Shown: positions 43,467 to 56,633 of the stretch, in pieces | Layout of the letters: the number at the start of each line of letters is the position of its first letter | Numbering within the stretch: position 1 is the first letter of the stretch | NCBI GenBank assembly: GCA_964017045.1 | Contig: OZ024802.1 | Span: 26,786,293-26,850,292 of the forward strand | Length of the DNA: 64,000 nucleotides | Origin: Omphiscola glabra | Taxonomy: Eukaryota; Mollusca; Gastropoda; Lymnaeidae | Direction of reading: 5' to 3' | Notes under the pieces: model-generated | Told to the model about the DNA's origin: nothing | The model's database searches: none | Seen by the model: the letters and a program-made list of their open reading frames with translations, nothing else | Program-made: the position numbers and the translations under genes

Positions 43467-46400
43467 ATGTCGACAGCAGTCAACCAGGAGTACTATGATT
43501 TTGTAGAGGCTTGCAGCAACATCGCTGACGAGTCGTTGAAGGATTCAAACGCCAGTGGTCTCTTGAAGCTGCACGCGCACGTGGCCAGAGCCTCCATTGT
43601 GGACGTGACGCCACCTTTTCTAGAGAAGAACATCAACGTCATAGAGGAAACGTACCACGGGAAGCAAATATTTGCCAAAGTAGGTCAATGTCAGTCCATT
43701 GTCTCGTCACAAAGTAGGTCAATGTCAGTCCATTGTCTCGTCACAAAGTAGGTCAATGTCAGTCCATTGTCTCTTTACAAAGTAGGTCAATTGCAGTCCA
43801 TTGTCTCGTTACAAAGTATGTCAATGTCAATGTAACAAAGTGGACCATTACATTTTTACTCCCAAGGTAGGTCAATGTCAGTCCATATCTTGTAACGAAG
43901 TAGGCAACTATATTTTTTTTTCCAACATGAGACCATACCAATACATTTCTTAAAGGGAAGTAGGTTAATACAATTTCCCCCCAAAGGAGGTCAATACAAT
44001 TTCCTCCCAAAGTAGGTCAATACCAGTTCATATCATGTAACGAAGTGCGTAGGCCAATACGATGTTCACCTGAAAGCAAGTCACACCCTTTCCGTCCAAA
44101 AAAAATTCGATTAATATTGTATTTGCACTTAAGTGCTACCAGAGATCGAAGATTGAAATTCGTATTAGGGATTTAGCCCTTTTCATGCTCCGTAAATGAC
44201 CTCTAAATGTTTAAGCCCTAAATGTGTTAGCCGCCTCAGAGAATGAAAGGCTAGAGCCAATCTGACCACCTCCCTTTTTTTAGCCCCCCCCCTCTCATTT
44301 GTGTGTGTGTGTGTTATTTTGTTTGTTGGTGTGTTTCATTCCCTTGCAGTTTCAATCAATCTTTTGGTATTTTGAAATTGATTTCTCAACTCTATTGTTT
44401 AGATTTCCCCAAGGAAACTTAGAGATAAAGGGAGGGAAGTCGGACTTGGTCTAGTGGTTAGAAAGATGGTCAGAAAAATGGGTATTACATAAAACTCCTT
44501 TATTCTTATTGTATCATTTGAGAAGTTCTAACATTTTATACATCAGTTTGGCCCCCCCCCTCTTTTTTTTTTTTGTTTAATCGTATAAAATGTTATTGAT
44601 GTCATAATTAGGCTGACCACTAATTTTTTTTTTAAATTTTGTTTTTTTCTCGCCCCTCCCAACCCATATTGTCTCCGTCTCTTCTTGCCAGACTTATTTT
44701 AACATTGTGCTTATCTTCTCGCCCCTCCCAACCAATATTGTCTCCATCTCTTCTAGCCAGGAGTGTGGAAGAAATACGTAAGTCTAAAATCACCTAAACG
44801 TCTTAAAGTAATTCTCGTTTATAATTCCAAATCTCGTTTATTCGTATCACGAACTAGTCACTTGTTACGTCTCGTGATTTTTTTTTAACCTTGGAAATGA
44901 AGCCCAATGCCACATCACGTGATGGAAATACTACACCAATCATTTCGAACCTCCATACATTCTGTCATGCGCTCATGGGAATCCCTCTTTCGGAGATACT
45001 GGTCTTCCATCGAGCGGCTCCCCTCCCCCCCAGGTGACTGATAGGGGAAAGACCACCAGATATGGCAGGTACAGGGAAATGAAGTCCCCGGGTGGACCAA
45101 AATCAGAACCTACTGCCTTGTAGGAAGTGGGGAAACAGAACTAATAACCCAAAAATACACACACACAAAAAAATGTTCGGAACTTCAAAACAAAAACTAA
45201 AGAGGTGTTTCCCTATTAAATGTTACATACAAAACAAAGACTAAACTAGCTGCCAAGATGTTACATACAAAACAAAGACTAAACTAGCTGCCAAGATGTT
45301 ACATACAAAACAAAGACTAAACTAGCTGCCAAGATGTTACATACAAAACAAAGACTAAACTAGCTGCCAAGAGATTACAACCGCAAAATTGAACAATTAC
45401 TAGGTGGCTACCAACTTGGATTCCGACGAAACAGATCTACGACTGATCAGATGTTCACCATCAGATGCCTATTAATGAAATATTACGAACATAATATTCC
45501 AGTGCACCAACTCTATGTGGACTACAAATTACCCTAAGACAGCATCAAAATAAATAAATATATATATATATATATATATATTAGATTCCAGGAGTTTGAC
45601 CTGCCCAATAAACTGATCAGACCGATACACATCGCATTGAACAAATAGTAAAATCGCGGTTCAGGAAGAACATGCAAGTGAATTTCAGATCAGACGAGGC
45701 CTAAGACAAGGAAGCCGATTGTCTTGTATGCTATTTAACCTAAAATGAGAGAAGATATAAGAAGCACATTTTGACACCAGAGGAACATTAACATGATACT
45801 TACTGGAGGAACCCAAGACCCACAACTAATAGGCACTCTCTACAAAGAGTAGTAAAGACATATCAAAAAGCCTTCAATGAATTGGAAGACGCATTGCTGC
45901 AAGCAGTGCTGGAAGTTAATAACCAAAAAAACCAACGAAACATGACAATGTTAAGAGAAGAAGAAACGGATGAAGCCATTGAAATTAGAAACAACACTGT
46001 TGAAAAGGGAATTCAATTCATATACCTAGGATCCTTAATTAATGCGGGGAAAAATTGAATCACTAACAGATATAAAAGAAAGAATATCGGCCGGACACAG
46101 GGCATACTTCAGAAGTCAGAAAAATACTCAAAAAATACAAACATGGCAAGAAAAGCAGAGAAAACTATATATGAAACTTCATTCGCTAATATAGCCATTA
46201 GCTAATATAACCATCAGCTATTACAGCCATTAGCTACTATAGCCATCAGCTATTACAGCCATTAGCTACTATAGCCATCAGCTATTATAGCCATTAGCTA
46301 CTATAGCCATCAGCTATTACAGCCATTAGCTACTATAGCCATCAGCTATTACAGCCATTAACTACTATAGCAATCAGCTATTACAGCCATTAGGTACTAT

Positions 46401-49400
46401 AGCCATCAGCTATTACAGCCATTAGCTACCATAGCCATCAGCTATTTAAACCATTATGTACTATAGCCATCAGCTATTATAGCCATTAGGTACTATAGCC
46501 ATCAGCTATTACAGCCATTAGCTACTACCGACATGAAGCCATTGGCTATTACACTAATTAGCTATTACATTAGCTACTATAGCCATTAGCTACTATAACC
46601 ATTAGCTACTATAGCAAGTAGCTACTATAGCCATTAGCTATTACAGCCAGTAGCCAGAAATGATTGACACAAATGAGTAGGAGGGAAGGCGCATGTAAAC
46701 TTATTCATATTTCAGCTTCAGAAGGGCGCATATTTACCGAAATGAAACTTTGGGGCTCAATTTTAAATATTTGAGAGCAACGGTTCAGGGAAGGGGGGGG
46801 GGGCGAGAGGGGGTGGTGGTATGCAGAGTGTCCTAAATATTTCTAGGCGTCAGTAGTGAGGGACCTAATTAAAGCAAAAGCCCCATACCTACCGGGGAGT
46901 GAGGGAAATGTGCATGTTCCTATATGTATACTGTTATGTGTCTAATTTAAGCAATTAGGGTTCATTGTTGTGTGTTAAGCAATTAAGGTTCATTTTTGTG
47001 TGTTAAGCAATAAGGGTTAATTTTTGTGTGTTAATCAGGGTTCATTTTTGTGTGTTAAGCAATCAGGGTTCATTTTTGTGTGTTAAGCAATTAGGGTTCA
47101 TTGTTGTGTGTTAGGCAATTAGGGTTCATTTTTTGTGTGTTTTAATGCACTCAATGAGATGCGAATATTATAGAATTTCTTTAAAAAAATGACTTTTCCA
47201 TTTTAGGACGCCAATGAGTTTCAGATGATCAAAATTAATATCTCAAGAGGTTCGACCAGCAAGGTAGGCATTGTGTACGTGTTGACAGGGGTGGCGCTAC
47301 CGCATTCAGAGCACCAACTGCAACTACTAAACCAGCAGTTCTCAACCTGTTGGTCGATCCCCTTTAGGGGTCGCATGACCCTTTCCCAGGGGTTGCTTAA
47401 GATCATCTGAAAACACATATGCTGTACAGATATGAAGAAGCCACGAAAAAAAAATTTTGTGGCTGAGGGTCGTCACAACATGAGGAACTGTATTAAAAGG
47501 TCGCGGCATTAGGAAGGTTGAGAACCACTGTACTAAACAGTTATTATCGAATTATTATTATTTTTAAAATATTCGCATTTTAAAATACCGCGCTAGCGTT
47601 CGGTGATCCACTGACAATCCGGAACTACTTCGCCTTGGATTGCCATTGGTCTGTGCTGACATCGTGAAATGGCTAAGGCAATGAATATATGGAAGCTAAT
47701 GCGCAGTGGTTTCTATAGCTACGGTTGGGGCAGAAGGCCGAAAATGCCACCCCTCCATAACCATTTGTCCTGTCTGCTGAGGAAGGCTTTTAGCCGAAAA
47801 TTTCTTCTTTTATTTCAAGTCTTTATATTTGAAGCCTCTTCATAACCTTGTTCCACTTTTTTCTTCACACAGCTTGAACGCAGTCCTTCCTTTTGGTATC
47901 ATTTATAAGTTGTAGCGTAATTTAAAAAAAAACAACAGAAGAATGAATGGTCACCATGACTCAATGTCATCTCAGACAAAGACAGCTATTGGCAGAACGA
48001 TTTCTGCTCTGATTTCTCGACTTTTTCTAGGACTCCACGATCTCAGCGTCTACTCCATGCTGAATTTCCTTGGGCGTTGAACCAATAATTGTCCCCCTTG
48101 GTCCACAGATTCACTTGGTGATGCACAAGAAATCCGGTTTTATCGGGATCATGAAAGTGATCCCGCCTACAAAAATGGCGGAGGCCAGGACTGAGCTGAA
48201 CGTGCTGGCGTCAGCGAGGGACAGTCCGTTTATCATACGTCTGATGGACGCATTCTTATGTGAAGTAAGCGGTAGGGGGTGCAATAGAAGGGTCAGTCTG
48301 TTCATCATATGCCCAATGTTTGCATTCTTATGTGACGTAAGTGGTTAGGGCAAGTAGTGGAGGCCAAGTGAGGGACCAGTTAATTTAGTATATGTCCGAT
48401 GGACATATCCCACGGATGTGGGGTGTTCTTGGAAGGGAAAAAAACCCGTTAAAAGTGGGATGCGATTAAATAAAAGGGGCCCTTAGCTGTATTACAACCC
48501 GTGATTATTACTGTAAATATATATATTTATATATATTTATATAATATATATATATATATATTATACACTTATATACAACAGAAGTAGTAGAAAATGATGT
48601 GGGTTTTTTTAATCTTAAGCCAAAAGACGACAAACTATTATTGATTTCCAAAGATTTGATACCAAAAGCAAACAGAACATAATTAATATCTAAATGAAAT
48701 TAAAATCACACTGTAATGTTAACATTCGTGTATGTCTACAAACCCCTTGGACTTACAGTACGACCACCCGTGCTAAGCAATAAACTACTTACGACCACCC
48801 GTGCTAAGCAATAAACAACTTACGACCAACCGTGCCAAGCAATAAACTTCTTTTGGCAAATATAGGGTTTTCTTTTAAAGACAGTTATACTAATCGATTC
48901 CTTGAGTTTGTGATTGCTAAAAATGTTTTGTTCCGTTAATCTTTTGGTTGCTTGATTGTTGTTGTTGTTTTGTTTTTTCCAGAACTATTACATTTTCATG
49001 GAATTCGCTCCTTTCCGTACTCTTGACCACCTGACGCAGGCTGTGAGAGGACTCGGGTCAGACCTGGCAAGGTGAGTTTTAATTGATGTGTCAGGTCAGA
49101 CCAAGCTATGTTGAGTTTTCGAATAGATGTGCTATTTCAGAAATGGCTAGGTGAGTTCTTAGATAGATGTATTTGGTCAGACCTGGCCAAGTGAGTTTTT
49201 AAATAGATGTGTTAGGTCAGAACTGGCCAGTTGAATTTGTAAATAAATGTGTTATACCATGCCTGTTAAGTTTAGGTGGGTTTTTTTTTTCATAAATCCC
49301 CCTGGTCAAACTTTGTTAGGTCATTTCGAAAAAATAGGTCTTGCGCATGGTTGCCACTGTAAATATGTCTAATTAGCCTTTCGAGCCCTAGTCAGATTTG

Positions 49401-52400
49401 TATGCTTTCTGCGGCACTATTGGATGCCATTAGCTTACAAATCTCAAATGTCCAGGCCTTGGCCTGCCGCTAATGTGTCTTGACATCTGTTTCCTTTCCG
49501 TGACACAGATTGTACGCCATGGAGATGACGTGCGCATTGCGGTTTCTTCATGACAAGAATATAATGCACAGGTCAGTCAATGAACAAGTCAGTCAATGAA
49601 CTGGTCAGTCAATGCACAAGATAGTCAATGCACAGGTCAGTCAATGCACAGGTCAGTCAATGAACAGGTCAAAAACTGCACAAGTCAGTCAATGTACAGG
49701 TCAGTCAATGCTCTGGTCAGTAAATGCACATGTTAGTCAATGAACAGGTAAAAAACTGCACAAGTCAGTCAATGCACAGGTCAGTAATGAACAGGTCAGT
49801 CAATGAACAGGTCAGTCAATGAACAGGTCAGTCAATACACAGGTCAGTCAATGAACAGGTAAGTAAATGCTCAGGTCAATCAATGCACAGGACAGTCAAT
49901 GCACAGGTCAGTCAATGCTCTGGTCAGTCAATGCTCTGGTCAGTCAATGCTCTGGTCAGTCAATGCTCTGGTCAGTCAATGCACAGGTCAGTCAATGCTC
50001 TGGTCAGTCAATGCTATGGTCAGTCAATGCACAGGTTTAATACACTGGTCAGTCAATGCTCTGGTCAGTCACTGCACATGTTTAATACACTAGTCAGTCA
50101 ATGCTCTGGTCAGTCACTGCACATGTTTAATACACTGGTCAGTCAATGCTCTGGTCAGTCAATGCACAGGTTTAATACACTGGTCCGTCAATGCACAGGT
50201 TTAATACACTGGTCAGTCAATGCTCTGGTCAGTCAATGCTCTGGTCAGTCACTGCACAGGTTTAATACACTGGTCAGTCACTGCACAGGTTTAATACGCT
50301 GGTCAGTCACTGCACAGGTTTAATACACTGGTCAGTCACTGCACAGGTTTAATACACTGGTCAGTCACTGCACAGGTTTAATACACTGGTCAGTCACTGC
50401 ACATATTTTTTAAAACTGAAAAATGAAATAAAGCAAGAATGCCCGCCATTGCGAAAGGTCGTGCGCGGATTTTGGAAAGACGACTGACTACTTGTAGGAT
50501 TCTACGGTCATACTTTTAAATTGTGTCTGAAGCTTGGATGTTTGAGTTAGGATTTTATCTCCTAGTGCATTTGTGTAGCTTCCTGCCCCTCCCATCTACG
50601 CTGGCCCTCCTATCTACCCTGGCCCCCATCTACCCTGGCCCTCCTATCTACCCTGGCCCTCCTATCTACCCTGGCCCTCCCATCTACCATGTCCCTCCTA
50701 TCTACCCTGGCCCTCCCATCTACCCTGACCCTCCTATCCACCCTGGCCCTGCTATCTCTCTGGACCTCCCATCTTTCCTGTCCCTCCTACCTACCCTGGC
50801 CCTCCCATCTACCATGTCCCTCCTATCTACACTAGCCCTCCCATCTACCAGGCCCTCCTATCTACCTTTGCCTTGCTATCTACCTTGGCCCTGCTATCTA
50901 CCCTGGCCCTCCCATCTACCCTGGCCCTGCTATCCACCCTGGCCCTGCTATCTACCCTGGCCCTCCACATCTACCCTGTCACTAATATCTACGCTTGCCT
51001 TGCTATCTACCCTGGCCCTGCTATCTACCCTGTCCCTCCTATCTACCCTTGCCTTGCTATCTACCCTGGCCCTGCTATCTACCCTGTCCCTCCAATCTAC
51101 CCTGTCCCTCCTATCTACCCTGTCCCTCATATCTACCATGTCCCTCATATCTACCCTTGCCTTGCTACCCACCCTTGCCTTGCAATCTACCCTGTCCCTC
51201 CTATCTACCCTGTCCCTCCTATCTACCCTGTCCCTCCTATCTACCCTGTCCCTCCTATCTACCTGTCCCTCCTATCTAACCTGTCCCTCCTATCTACCCT
51301 GTCCCTCCTATCTACCCTGTCCCTCCAATCTACCCTGTCACTCCTATCTAACCTGTCCCTCCTATCTACCCTGGCCCTCCAATCTACCCTGTCCCTCCTA
51401 TCTAACCTGTCCCTCCTATCTACCCTGTCCCTCCTATCTACCCTGTCGCTCCAATCTACCCTGTCACTCCTATCTAACCTGTCCCTCCTATCTACCCTGG
51501 CCCTCCAATCTACCCTGTCCCTCCTATCTACCCTGTCCCTCCTATCTACCCTGTCCCTCCTATCTACCCTGTCCCTCCAATCTACCATGGCCCTCCAATC
51601 TACAATGACCTTCCAATCTACCCTGGCCCTCCAATCTACCCCGTCCCTCCAATCTACCCTGGCCCTCCTATTACCCGGTCCCTCCAATCTACCCTGTCCC
51701 TCCTATCTACCCTGTCCCTCCTATCTACCGTGTCCCTCCAATCTACCCTGGCCCTCCAATCTACCCTGACCCTCCAATCTACCCTGGCCCTCCAATCTAC
51801 CCTGTCCCTCCTATCTACCCTGTCCCTCCTATCTACCCTGTCCCTCCTATCTACCCTGTCCCTCCTATCTACCCTGTCCCTCCAATCTACCCTGTCCCTC
51901 CTATCTACCCTGTCCCTCCTATCTACCCTGTCCCTCCTATCTACCCTGTCCCTCCTATCTACTCTGTCCCTCCTATCTACCCTGTCCCTCCTATCTACCC
52001 TGGCCCTCCAATCTACCCTGTCCCTCCTATATACCCTGTCCCTCCTATCTACACTGTCCCTCCCATCTACCCTGGCCCTCCAATCTACCCTGACCCTCCT
52101 ATCTACCCTGGCCCTCCAATCTACCCTGTCCCTCCAATCTACCCTGTCCCTCCAATCTACCCTGTCCCTCCTATTACCCTGTCCCTCCAATCTACCCTGT
52201 CCCTCCTATCTACGCTGTCCCTCCTATCTACCCCGGCCCTCCAATCTACCCTGTCCCTCCTATCTACCCTGTCCCTCCTATCAGCCCTGTCCCTCCTATC
52301 TACCCTGTCCTTCCAATCTACCCTGTCCCTCCTATCTACCCTGTCCCTCCTATCTACCCTGGCCCTCCAATCTACCCTGTCCCTCCTATCTACCCTGGCC

Positions 52401-55400
52401 CTCCAATCTACCCTGTCCCTCCTATCTACCCTGTCCCTCCAATCTACCCTGTCCCTCCTATCTACCCTGTCCCTCCTATCTACCCTGGCCCTCCAATCTA
52501 CCCTGTCCCTCCTATCTACCCTGTCTCTCCTATCTACCCTGGCCCTCCAATCTACCCTGGCCCTCCTATCTACCCTGGCCTTGCTATCTACCCTGGCCCT
52601 GCTATCTACCCTGTCCCTCCTATCTACCCTGTCCCTCCTATTTACCCTGGCCCTCCAATCTACCCTGGCCCTCCTATCTACCTGGCCCTCCTATCTACCA
52701 TGGCCCTCCTATCTTCCCTGGCCCTGTCTACATTACTCCACGCTGAGCTGAATGTGTGATGTCTTACCGCATTCAGTCGATATGACGTCAGTAATTACGC
52801 ATTGTATTCCCTTCCCACCCAGGGATATAAAGCCGGAAAACGTTCTCATCTTGTTATCGGGTCACGTGGCTCTTGCGGACCTCGGCTCATCAATCCAGAT
52901 GGACGGTAAAACCATAACGACAGCTGCCTGCGGCACCTACGTTACAAGGCCACCAGAAGTGAGTACCCGTTACATTCTCATATACATGATGAGTTGATTA
53001 TAGAAATATATGTATTCTATTCTTTGTGTGTGTGTGTGTATGTTGTCACACAAGATAGACTGCTGTCATGATGTAAGTCGGATGATTCGCTTACCAAATA
53101 CAAAATATCTGAAGTATTTTCTCTTTCCGTTCTGGGTGATAGAACACTCAAGGAAGTTTCAAGTCTTTTATTTAGTCAATGGCCCAGTTACTTCTACTGA
53201 GCTACCAAAATATGTTACAAGTCAACTAATGATTTTTTTACGGCAGCTTTTCGTTTCACGGCGATGACTAATACAAAGATGGTGTCTACCGATATATACT
53301 TCTTATGTAACTTCTCCGAAGTTTAAATTATGCCAAGGTTCTAGCGGCACATTCATTGAGGACTCATTCATTTGGCTGGTCTGTCCACAGGTGTGGAATG
53401 GTGAGCCTTATACACTGTCTGTGGACATCTGGCAACTCGGGATGACCCTCTACAATGTCATGTCGAACACGGTAACTCTTTGTGTCAATGTCATGTCGAA
53501 CACGGCAGCTCTTTGTGTCAGTGTCATGTCGAGCACGGTAGCGCTTTGTGCCAGCTCGACGTCTTTTACAGTGGTACTCATCGCTGAGACGGAAACCAAT
53601 AGTTTGATGATGTAGTTGTTCTGGGCCAATGGGAAAGGAAACCAATAGCTAGATGATCTCTTTGGTCTGGGTTAATGGGAAGGGTAATGAAAAGAAGAGG
53701 TGATCAAGTACTACAAGGGAGAGAACATTACGTTGATCATGACCAAAACTAAATAACTTGAGAGTTATCCACCAATGCAAACTGTGTTTTAAGAAATTTT
53801 CAACGAATTCTTCAAATTTTGGCCACAATCTTAATTCAACTTTTTGCCTGTCGCCCTGAAATCCTCGAAATTACGTCTTTGGGAGAAAATAGAAGATTGT
53901 GGTATGTGGAAGCTTGAAATAGAAAAACAGGACAATAAAAAGAAGACGTTTTGATTAAAAGCGTTCCTCTTCAGACAGGGCAAATGAAGAAACACCAAGA
54001 AATAGGAAGTAGTTTAAAAAATTACATTATTTTTTTTTAACCATTTTCTTTTTCCTGTTTTTTTTTCTTTTTCCTGTTTTTTTTTCTTTTGTCATGTCTG
54101 CTGCGGAACGCTCTTCTTTTTATTGTCCTGTCTTTCGATTCAAGCCTCCATAAACCTTGTTCTTCTATTTTCTTCACACAGTTTGTACGCAGTCCTCCAT
54201 TTATTATCCTCATGGTAAAAAGTATGTCATGCTTGGTTTTAAAGAAATAAAGAGAGTGAGTTGGGAAGGTGGGAGAGAGAGAGTGTGAGAGAAAGAGAGA
54301 GAGAGGGGGAAAATGGGGGGATATAGAAAGTCGAGTGATAGGCAAAGAGTGATCGATAGAACGAGTGGGAAGAAAGCGTGAGTGAGCGAAAGAGAGAGAG
54401 AGAGTGGTTGGGGAGAGCGAAATTTAACTTTTGTAGGAAGCGAGAAAGAGAATGAGAGAATTGGTCTATGTTTAATAAATCCGTTTCGAGGTATGTTTTG
54501 TCTGATTCCAGTGGCCCATCGTCCACCCCAGCAGAGACAAACAAATATCGTTGGTCAACAATGGAAAAATTGTTTTCACGGAACATTTCAAGGAATCGGC
54601 ATCAGATCTCATCAGCAAGGTGAATCCACCAATATACGTCACTATCACATTTCTATCGCGTCTCTATAAAGTCTCTATCACGTCTCTATCACGTCTCTAT
54701 CGCGTCTCTATCACGTCTCTATCGCGTGTCTAGCACTTATCTATCTTGTCTCTATAACGTCTCTATCACGTCTCTATCACGTCTCTATCACGTCTCTATC
54801 ACGTCTCTATCACGTCTCTATCACGTCTCTATCACGTCTCTATCACGTCTTTTTGTGTCTGTGTGGCATTATTGTCCCAAATGTATAAAATTTCATTCTT
54901 AATTTCATTCTTAATTTCAGTCTGTCAAAATGCCATGCCTCAAAAACGTCAGTAGAAATGTTAATCAAAATCTCTTAGAAGTCTGAATAGGAATAGAAAT
55001 GTTATGTCTGATGTCGAAGTACAGAGATTCATTTACCTAACCCTGAGACTGTTGGAAGAATGTTAGCTGCATAACATTGTGTCCCTGTTTCCCGCGACAG
55101 AGCATGCGCATTTTATTTTGAGCCCACCAACAAAATCACCGAAGACGATATTTTAGAATTTCCCTGCCGGTTCATAATATATGCAGAGTAGAAACAAAGT
55201 TATGATTGTGGTGTCTATACCCATCCATTGTGCTTAGGACGACCCTTTCCTCCCCCACTCAGTCACCGTTTCAACATATAGCCGTAACCACAACAGCGGC
55301 GGCAGCGAGGGTGGCTCTCGTGAACAGTCCACGTAGCAAGCACATTGGCGGACCTGATTTATGTTAGCGGAGTAACTTTATGAACGTCAGACCAATCTCA

Positions 55401-56602
55401 ACACATTTGAATCCAATGCCCACATGTTAAGGGTTAGCTTTTGGTTAAAAATAACTCTTTATTACTGCCAAGTCTTTTTAGAGCACTTTAAGTTACACGA
55501 AACAACAACAACAACAACAAAAAAAAAAATCTTTTTTTTTTCAAAGTATTTTTCCCCCACCCTCTCCCTCCCGCCACGGTTTTTTAACCCTTATACGCCA
55601 CTGTTTAAAAAAAATCAGGGAACTGGGTTGTATGAAAGCCACGCCGTTGTAATGACTGTTTGAAGATCACCACGTTATCCGGCAAATGTGGGGAGGTGGG
55701 CGGGCATTTGCTAACTGTTGCACTGGGAGACTGGATGACGAAAGCTGTAGAAGTGTGCACGGCTCAGCGTGACATGCTCCCGGCGCTCCCGTTTGTTCCG
55801 CCTTCATGCATTGCGTTGTTCTGTGTGCGTTGTTCAAGTCTTGTGCTGATGCACCTGCTGTAGTGAGAAGAGGAAACTTCTATTGTGTCTATGTGCTATA
55901 GTTAACCATCTTTATCAGTGTTTCTGAGAGTATAATGTCTAGATGGTTCAAGTCAAAACTTTGAGGAGGTTCTGTTGTGTCCATAGGTAACCATCTTTAT
56001 CAGTTTTTCTGAGAGTATAATGTCTAGATGGTTCAAGTCCAAACTTTGAGGAGGTTCTATTGTGTCTGTAGGTAACCATCTCCATCAGTGTTTCATAATA
56101 TGATTATGTCCACATCAGCGGTTCTCACCCCGTGGGTCACGACTCCTTTGCAGTTCGAACGACCCTTTCACAGGGGTCGCCTAAGACCATCGGAAAACAC
56201 ATACACTCTACAGTTATGAAGTAGCAACGAAAATAATTTTGTGGTTGGGGGCTGGAGGTCGCCACAACATGAGGAACTGTATTAAAGGGTCGCGGCATTA
56301 GGAAGGTTGAGAACCACCGGTCTATATGTTTCAAGTCCAAACTTTGATGAGGTTCTGTTGTGTCAATAGGTAACTATCTTTATCAGTTTTTCGTATTCTG
56401 ATTGTGTCTAGATGCTTCAAGTCCAACCTTTGAGGAGGATGTCGTGTAAACAGATTTTAAAGCACGAGTACTTCGAGCCGTTGAGGGAGCCATTCAATCC
56501 ACCATTTTCAAGTAAGTTTTAAAAGGACACCTAGCCTAGAAGTCGGAAAATGAATAGAACAGTTACGTCTGATAGTGAAGTACGGAGATTCATTTACACA
56601 GC

Positions 56603-56633
<31 letters not shown>

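Noticed and set aside
46935..47145. TTAGGG-containing repeat as interstitial telomere
   Set aside because: The hexamer occurs once per 28-bp unit, not in tandem.
50523..52746. 361- and 338-codon leucine/proline/serine-rich frames and minus-strand RVDRRDRVD frames
   Set aside because: 18-bp satellite read in different frames; no ordinary composition and no splice link to the kinase.
54037..54586. Ser/Leu-rich minus-strand frames (SLSLSLTLSLSH)
   Set aside because: GA-rich microsatellite read on the opposite strand.
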